A DNA stretch of 9,632 nt from an uncultured Rickettsiales bacterium (GTDB taxonomy: Bacteria; Pseudomonadota; Alphaproteobacteria; Rickettsiales; Midichloriaceae). The notes below the pieces were generated by a model. It was not told the DNA's origin. It ran no database searches and saw nothing but the letters and a program-made list of their open reading frames with translations. This document shows, piece by piece, positions 5,446 through 9,632 of this stretch (position 1 is the stretch's first letter; each line of letters begins with the position of its first letter). The stretch covers positions 1-9,632 of the forward strand of contig CALKVD010000073.1 in assembly GCA_937996615.1 (NCBI GenBank), read 5' to 3'. A program made the position numbers and the translations under genes.

Positions 5446-7176
5446 TTATGAATCGTGCTTCCTTTTTTTAGTTATTTGTTCACTTCTGCTGAGTGCAATA
5501 TTGTCATCCGGCACATCTTCAATTATAACGCTGCCAGCTCCAATAACGGCATCTCGACCAATAATTCTTGGAGCAATTATTGAGCTATTTGCCCCAATGA
5601 ATGAATAGGCACCTATCACGGTAAAATTTTTGTTCTTCCCGTCATAGTTGCATAATACAGTGCCAGCACCCACATTGGTTTTTGCTCCGATGATTGCGTC
5701 GCCTATATAGCTTAGGTGATTGATTTTGACTTGTTCACAGATTGTAGAATTTTTAACTTCAACAAAATTTGATATTTGAACTCCTGCTGCCAAAGTTGTG
5801 TTAGGGCGGAGTCTAGAAAAAGGACCAATGCGGCATTGATCTCTGACTACAGAGCCATGTATATGGGAAAAAGATAGGATTTCAGCGTTGGATTCAATTC
5901 TAACATTTGGACCAAATACAACATATGGGTGTATAATTGTGCCAGGCCCGATTATAGTATCTTGAGAAAAAAAAACTGTTTCAGGAGCAATTAGTCTAAC
6001 GCCTTTGGAAAGCATTTTGGTTCTAATTTTATTTTGGATTATGTTTTCAAGTTTGACTAATGTAGTGACATCATTCGCGCCAGTGACCTCATCTTCGGCA
6101 ACTAATAAATATAAAAAATCTTTCTGTTTTAAACTGCCAATAAAATTAGTCAGATATATTTCAGGGATCGGTTCGAGATTTTCCAGAATATTTTTTTCGT
6201 TCAATTCATCATCTTCTTTTTCATCCAAATATTGCAATGTATGGTTACATTCTTTTTGAAGATAGGTAAACAATATATCTGTTTTGGCGATCATTATTCC
6301 AGCATTGCAAACATTGGTTGTAACAAAATCTGGCCCAGATGCTCGCTCGAGATTTTGATATTCCTTGTCTTCAACAATTTGTTCTATTCTTCCTGTTTGA
6401 TATAGTGTTGGATTATGATCCAATTGCGTTATAATCCTGCCATACCCAGAAGGATCTGCTGCTTTAAATCCTAAGTTGATAGAAGCAGTATTTTCTTTTT
6501 CTTCCATAAGGTCTAACATTTTGCTTATGGTTTTTAATTCCACTAGTGGAGCGTCGCCATATAACACAAGAGTTAGATCTAGATCTGATTTCGATTTAGG
6601 TTCTTGGAGTTTGCTATTTCCTAGATCAAGTAATATTTGTTTATTATTATATTGTTGTAAAACATCAGAGGAATTATATAGCGTATACCAAACACCATGT
6701 CCGGTTCCAAGTGTGGGTTTTTGGATTATAACATTTGGTTTGATTTTGATAAAAACACTTTCTTCTAATTCTTTTTCTTCTGACAGATGGTTAAGTGATT
6801 CATTTGTTTCTATTGGTTCATAATATTCTGATTCCCGGGTTTTTATGTGGGTATATTTGTATTTATTATACTGTTCAATTATTTGTTGGAAGTTTCTATT
6901 TTCTGCAAGCTCTTGATTTACTAGAATATCTATCTTTACTTGCCACTTGCTCACTCTGTTAGATTTCTGATTATCTAATTTATCATTGCAATTGTTAGGA
7001 ATTTTATAATCATCAATTGGTCTTAAAAATTGTAGACCCATTTGAGTTTTGATCGCAAGATCGATTAAATATGTCAACATTGGTTTATTCGCGATTGGTT
7101 GCAAAACTTTTGGTGTATCACCCTTCATCCTTGTGCCTTTGCCAGCAGCAAGAATTATAATTCTCAACATATTCAT
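5446..7176 (-). CDS. glmU: Bifunctional GlmU, expanded N-terminal domain
   Basis: GlmU acetylates glucosamine-1-phosphate and then uridylylates it to UDP-GlcNAc, the precursor for peptidoglycan and lipid A. The pyrophosphorylase domain shows LAAGKGTRM (9-17), PKVL with Lys23, QKPTLGTGHG (152-161), LYGDAPL with Asp208, GYGRI (244-248), IVEDKEY (267-273), N291-A-G and GAND (366-369). The left-handed beta-helix acetyltransferase domain (about 394-560) has hexapeptide repeats, GPFSRLRPNT (451-460), FVEVKN with Lys475, INHLSYIGDA with His487, and CNYDG (509-513). It is 576 residues against a usual 430-460. Most of the excess is charged sequence between about residues 48 and 147, with smaller blocks near 175-200, 272-285 and 315-337. 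The reaction motifs remain complete, so it is probably active. ATG at 7176 was used; a second ATG two codons later is equally possible. Confidence 0.96.
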   Translation of the reverse strand: MNMLRIIILAAGKGTRMKGDTPKVLQPIANKPMLTYLIDLAIKTQMGLQFLRPIDDYKIPNNCNDKLDNQKSNRVSKWQVKIDILVNQELAENRNFQQIIEQYNKYKYTHIKTRESEYYEPIETNESLNHLSEEKELEESVFIKIKPNVIIQKPTLGTGHGVWYTLYNSSDVLQQYNNKQILLDLGNSKLQEPKSKSDLDLTLVLYGDAPLVELKTISKMLDLMEEKENTASINLGFKAADPSGYGRIITQLDHNPTLYQTGRIEQIVEDKEYQNLERASGPDFVTTNVCNAGIMIAKTDILFTYLQKECNHTLQYLDEKEDDELNEKNILENLEPIPEIYLTNFIGSLKQKDFLYLLVAEDEVTGANDVTTLVKLENIIQNKIRTKMLSKGVRLIAPETVFFSQDTIIGPGTIIHPYVVFGPNVRIESNAEILSFSHIHGSVVRDQCRIGPFSRLRPNTTLAAGVQISNFVEVKNSTICEQVKINHLSYIGDAIIGAKTNVGAGTVLCNYDGKNKNFTVIGAYSFIGANSSIIAPRIIGRDAVIGAGSVIIEDVPDDNIALSRSEQITKKRKHDS

Positions 7177-7184
7177 AACAAAGC

Positions 7185-7214
7185 TTGATAAATTAAAATT
7201 ATAATATTTAATAT
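7185..7214 (+). promoter_or_regulatory. Possible promoter for secD
   Basis: In the 96-base divergent gap, TTGATA (7185-7190) is followed after 17-18 bases by TTAATA/TAATAT (7208-7214), about 60 bases before the secD start. The match to sigma-70 boxes is fair, but the region is almost pure A+T, so chance matches are expected. Confidence 0.3.
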
Positions 7215-7221
7215 ACGTATA

Positions 7222-7249
7222 TTTGTAGTTAACTATAAGAATAAAGCAA
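7222..7249 (-). promoter_or_regulatory. Possible promoter for the glmU-dapF leftward genes
   Basis: On the minus strand, TTGCTT (7249-7244) and TACAAA (7227-7222) are 16 bases apart and lie about 45 bases before the glmU start. This is the best leftward candidate in the divergent glmU/secD gap and lies next to the secD candidate, so the two could share a regulator. Confidence 0.3.
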
Positions 7250-7272
7250 ACTAATTATTAATAATCGATTAT

Positions 7273-8940
7273 ATGTTACGAGTAGGTAATCTAAAAATAG
7301 TAATGATATTAGCAACAATGCTGCTAAGTGTTTATTTGGCTTTGCCAACATTTATCATGGGTCATAATGATGAAATAAAAAATCCTGAAGATGTGCAAAA
7401 GCAGCAAGGTTGGGATAAATATTTGTTGAATACTAAAGTGAATCTGGGCTTGGATTTATTAGGTGGAGTTTCATTAGTTTTAGAGGTTGATGATGAAGTT
7501 TATTATCACGATTATTTGCAAACGACAGCGAACACAATTGAGCAAAGATTACGCAAAAAAAATCTAGAAGTTGCTAATGTCGCCATCAAAAACAAAGAAC
7601 TTATATTGATTCCTAACAATCAAAACGAAATTCAACAAAGCATAGAAATTATTAGAGAAGTAGCCAAAGAAACTTTTGGATCTAATAACTATGAACTAAA
7701 AAAAAATGAACAGGAATTGGTTTTAATTTTGGGGGAAAAATTTCAAACAGCCCTACAGGATAAACTATTGGAGCAAAGTATCAAGATTTTACAACGTAGG
7801 ATTGATGAAAGCGGAACAAAAGAAATAGATTTGCAACGCCAAGGACATAATCAGATTTTACTCCAGGTACCGGGAGTTTATGATACCGATAGTTTAAAAA
7901 GAATTTTGGGCAAAACTGCTAAATTGACCTTCCATTTGGTTCATGAGAGTAAAAATGATGGTAGGATTGGTCTTGGAGTTAAGATGTTGCCAATAGATGA
8001 AGTTTCAAGCAAGCGTAATAATAAAGGTAAAAATCAAAAAGATGATTTGAATCAAAATAATATTATAGTTCAAAATTCGACGATGGTACCAGTTAGAATC
8101 CAAGTATTGATGTCGGGTGATATGTTAAGCGATGCTCAAGCCACAACTAATAATATGGGATCATATGTTGTCCAATTTAAACTGAGTGATGTGGGTGCTA
8201 AAATTTTTGCTGACATAACAGCACGAAATAAAGGCAAGGCTTTGGCGATTGTGATGGATAATAAAGTCATCAGTGCCCCAATTATTAACGAAGCAATACC
8301 TAGCGGCTCTGGTGTTATATCTGGTAATTTCAATGCCGAATCTGCCAATGAATTAGCTGTTTTATTAAGATCTGGGGCGTTGCCCACACAACTTAAAATT
8401 GTAGAAGAGCGTACAGTTGGTCCAACTTTAGGCCAAGCTTCAATCGACGCTGGTGCAACTTCGGTTGCAATCGGTTGTAGCGCTGTTATGGTATTTATGA
8501 TTCTATTTTATGGTTACTGGGGAATATTAGCTAATATTGCTCTAGTTTTTAATATGCTATTAATTATAGGAATTTTGGGAGTTTTTGGTGCAACTTTAAC
8601 GATGCCAGGAGTTGCCGGAATTGCGCTAACCTTGGGAATGGCTGTTGACGCTAATGTTTTAATTTTTGAACGTATGCGAGAAGAATTTAGTAAGGGCAGG
8701 GGGATGATCTCTAGTATTGATCGAGGATATAAAATTGCGATGACAACAATTCTAGATTCTAATATCACAACGATTGCGGCTGCTTTAATATTATATGTTT
8801 TTGGTAGTGCAGCGATTAAGGGTTTTGCTGTAACTTTGAGTATTGGTATTCTCTGCTCAATGTTTACTGCTGTTACTTTAACCAAAGTTCTTGCTGGTTT
8901 CTGGTACCGTTTTTATAAACCTCAATCTTTAGGATTATAG
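7273..8940 (+). CDS. secD: Protein translocase subunit SecD
   Basis: SecD is an inner-membrane RND-type protein that, with SecF, uses the proton gradient to pull secreted proteins through SecYEG. An N-terminal transmembrane helix (about 7-29) is followed by the D1 signature LGLDLLGGVSLVLEVD (58-73), then the large periplasmic P1 region with QRRIDESGTKE (174-184). Next come the conserved periplasmic segment SGDMLSDAQ (281-289), AIVMDNKVISAPIINE (325-340) and ERTVGPTLGQASI (379-391). A block of five predicted helices from about 395 to 545 includes the family motif GMAVDANVLIFERMREE (455-471). At 555 residues it is slightly longer than many homologues; a Lys/Asn-rich patch at about 243-270 accounts for some of this. 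No secF follows; the next gene is an A24-like protein, so SecF must be encoded elsewhere. No Shine-Dalgarno precedes the ATG. Confidence 0.97.
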   Translation: MLRVGNLKIVMILATMLLSVYLALPTFIMGHNDEIKNPEDVQKQQGWDKYLLNTKVNLGLDLLGGVSLVLEVDDEVYYHDYLQTTANTIEQRLRKKNLEVANVAIKNKELILIPNNQNEIQQSIEIIREVAKETFGSNNYELKKNEQELVLILGEKFQTALQDKLLEQSIKILQRRIDESGTKEIDLQRQGHNQILLQVPGVYDTDSLKRILGKTAKLTFHLVHESKNDGRIGLGVKMLPIDEVSSKRNNKGKNQKDDLNQNNIIVQNSTMVPVRIQVLMSGDMLSDAQATTNNMGSYVVQFKLSDVGAKIFADITARNKGKALAIVMDNKVISAPIINEAIPSGSGVISGNFNAESANELAVLLRSGALPTQLKIVEERTVGPTLGQASIDAGATSVAIGCSAVMVFMILFYGYWGILANIALVFNMLLIIGILGVFGATLTMPGVAGIALTLGMAVDANVLIFERMREEFSKGRGMISSIDRGYKIAMTTILDSNITTIAAALILYVFGSAAIKGFAVTLSIGILCSMFTAVTLTKVLAGFWYRFYKPQSLGL

Positions 8941-9045
8941 AATTTCGATTTAGTATATCGAGAAGGAATTTAGCTTTGTTTTTGGATGAATTTTGCAATA
9001 TTATCAATCACTGGCAATAACTAACGGTATGTTTGGTTTTTTATA

Positions 9046-9632
9046 ATGACAATTGATCTATCAAAGCTAATAATCAGTATTTTTCTTGGATTTATAGGTC
9101 TGTTAATCGGTAATTTTATGACCACTGCTATTTATCGCATTCCTAAAGGTCTGACCATAGCAGGATTTGATCAGCAAACTACACAACCTCCATTTTGCGG
9201 AATCTGTCACCATCTTTTGAAATTTTATGAATATCTGCCACTTCTAAGCTGGATCACAACCCGTGGAAAATGTAATTACTGTGGTGCTACGATTAATAAG
9301 TTATATATTGTGATTGAAATTTCTGGTTTGATCGGAGCAATTGTTCTATATTGGCTGATTGGCTTGAGCGAAATTTATGTCTTGTTACTCTTAAATTTTG
9401 CAATGACACTTTTAGCAATCGGACTTTTTGTTGAAGAAAAAAAAATATATTGGTCTGTTGTTTTTGCTATGGTTGGACTAGGTGTTGTTTATAATGCATT
9501 GGTTTATCACACAACTCTAGATTGTGTGATGCGGATTGTGATGATTATAATTGGTTGTATCAGTTTGAGTAACTTGATCAAGTTACGTCTTATAACTTTC
9601 TTGCCCGACTATAGCCCCAAAAACACACTTGC
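9046..9632 (+). CDS. Prepilin-peptidase-like (A24) membrane protein, 3' end outside window
   Basis: An open frame from ATG 9046 runs to the window edge (195 codons plus two bases). It resembles bacterial type IV prepilin leader peptidases/N-methyltransferases (PilD family). Residues 8-30 form a membrane helix ending in GNFMTTAIYRIPKG, the counterpart of the family's G-S-F-L-N-V-x-I-Y-R-L-P. The cytoplasmic A24_N domain has two zinc-type pairs, C51-G-I-C54 and C76-N-Y-C79, around the conserved YEYLPLLSWITTRGKC segment. At least three more hydrophobic segments follow (about 86-106, 109-129, 137-153, 160-176). Where the peptidase normally has its first catalytic Asp followed by L-P-D, this protein reads LFVEEKKIYWSVV (127-139), so that Asp and the LPD appear absent. 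The second Asp motif (G-x-G-D) may lie beyond the window. It starts 105 bases after secD and no Shine-Dalgarno is seen. Confidence 0.82.
   Translation, partial: MTIDLSKLIISIFLGFIGLLIGNFMTTAIYRIPKGLTIAGFDQQTTQPPFCGICHHLLKFYEYLPLLSWITTRGKCNYCGATINKLYIVIEISGLIGAIVLYWLIGLSEIYVLLLLNFAMTLLAIGLFVEEKKIYWSVVFAMVGLGVVYNALVYHTTLDCVMRIVMIIIGCISLSNLIKLRLITFLPDYSPKNTL

Noticed and set aside
6476..6823. 115-codon open frame antisense to glmU
   Set aside because: It is a shadow of the glmU reading frame, Ser-rich because of the complementary codons, with no start signal or family resemblance.
5446..7176. Frameshift or gene fusion as the reason for GlmU's length
   Set aside because: All motifs occur in order in one uninterrupted frame, and the added blocks fall between them, so insertion fits better than fusion or frameshift.
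8514..8885. 123-codon open frame antisense to secD
   Set aside because: It lies entirely opposite the conserved membrane block of secD and mirrors its codon pattern; no independent evidence supports it.

Overview
The window is AT-rich and reads as a chromosomal housekeeping segment of an alphaproteobacterium, most likely a Rickettsiales-type intracellular lineage. The evidence is the cmk-rpsA pair, a membrane-anchored CycM-type cytochrome c, an EF-P with the Rickettsiales-like HTQPGKGGAY loop, weak Shine-Dalgarno signals, and Asn/Lys/Ser-rich insertions in otherwise conserved enzymes. The genus cannot be fixed from sequence alone.

Layout from the left. The 3' end of cmk (cytidylate kinase) is followed by rpsA (ribosomal protein S1, six S1 domains), both rightward. 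Next is a 716-base gap (2053-2768) with no convincing gene. It holds four copies of a roughly 16-24 bp terminal repeat arranged as two inverted pairs, which look like one 97 bp and one 298 bp MITE-like or decayed insertion element. It also holds a very regular hairpin just after rpsA. The next four genes all point left and are transcribed in the order glmU, dapF, efp, cycM (7176 down to 2769). A 96-base divergent intergenic region separates glmU from the rightward secD. secD is followed by the 5' part of a prepilin-peptidase-like (A24) membrane protein that runs off the right edge.

Functionally the segment covers translation (S1, EF-P), pyrimidine nucleotide metabolism (Cmk), peptidoglycan and LPS precursor supply (GlmU makes UDP-GlcNAc, DapF makes meso-diaminopimelate), respiration (CycM), and protein export or envelope processing (SecD, A24-like protein). 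Having both GlmU and DapF suggests the organism makes its own peptidoglycan precursors.

No CRISPR array, tRNA, rRNA, toxin-antitoxin pair, phage gene or defence system was seen, and I do not claim a new system. The points most worth a second look are: (1) the A24-like protein keeps the N-terminal four-cysteine domain but appears to lack the first catalytic aspartate motif; (2) the repeat-built gap after rpsA; (3) the parallel expansion of GlmU, DapF and SecD by hydrophilic inserts while catalytic motifs stay intact.
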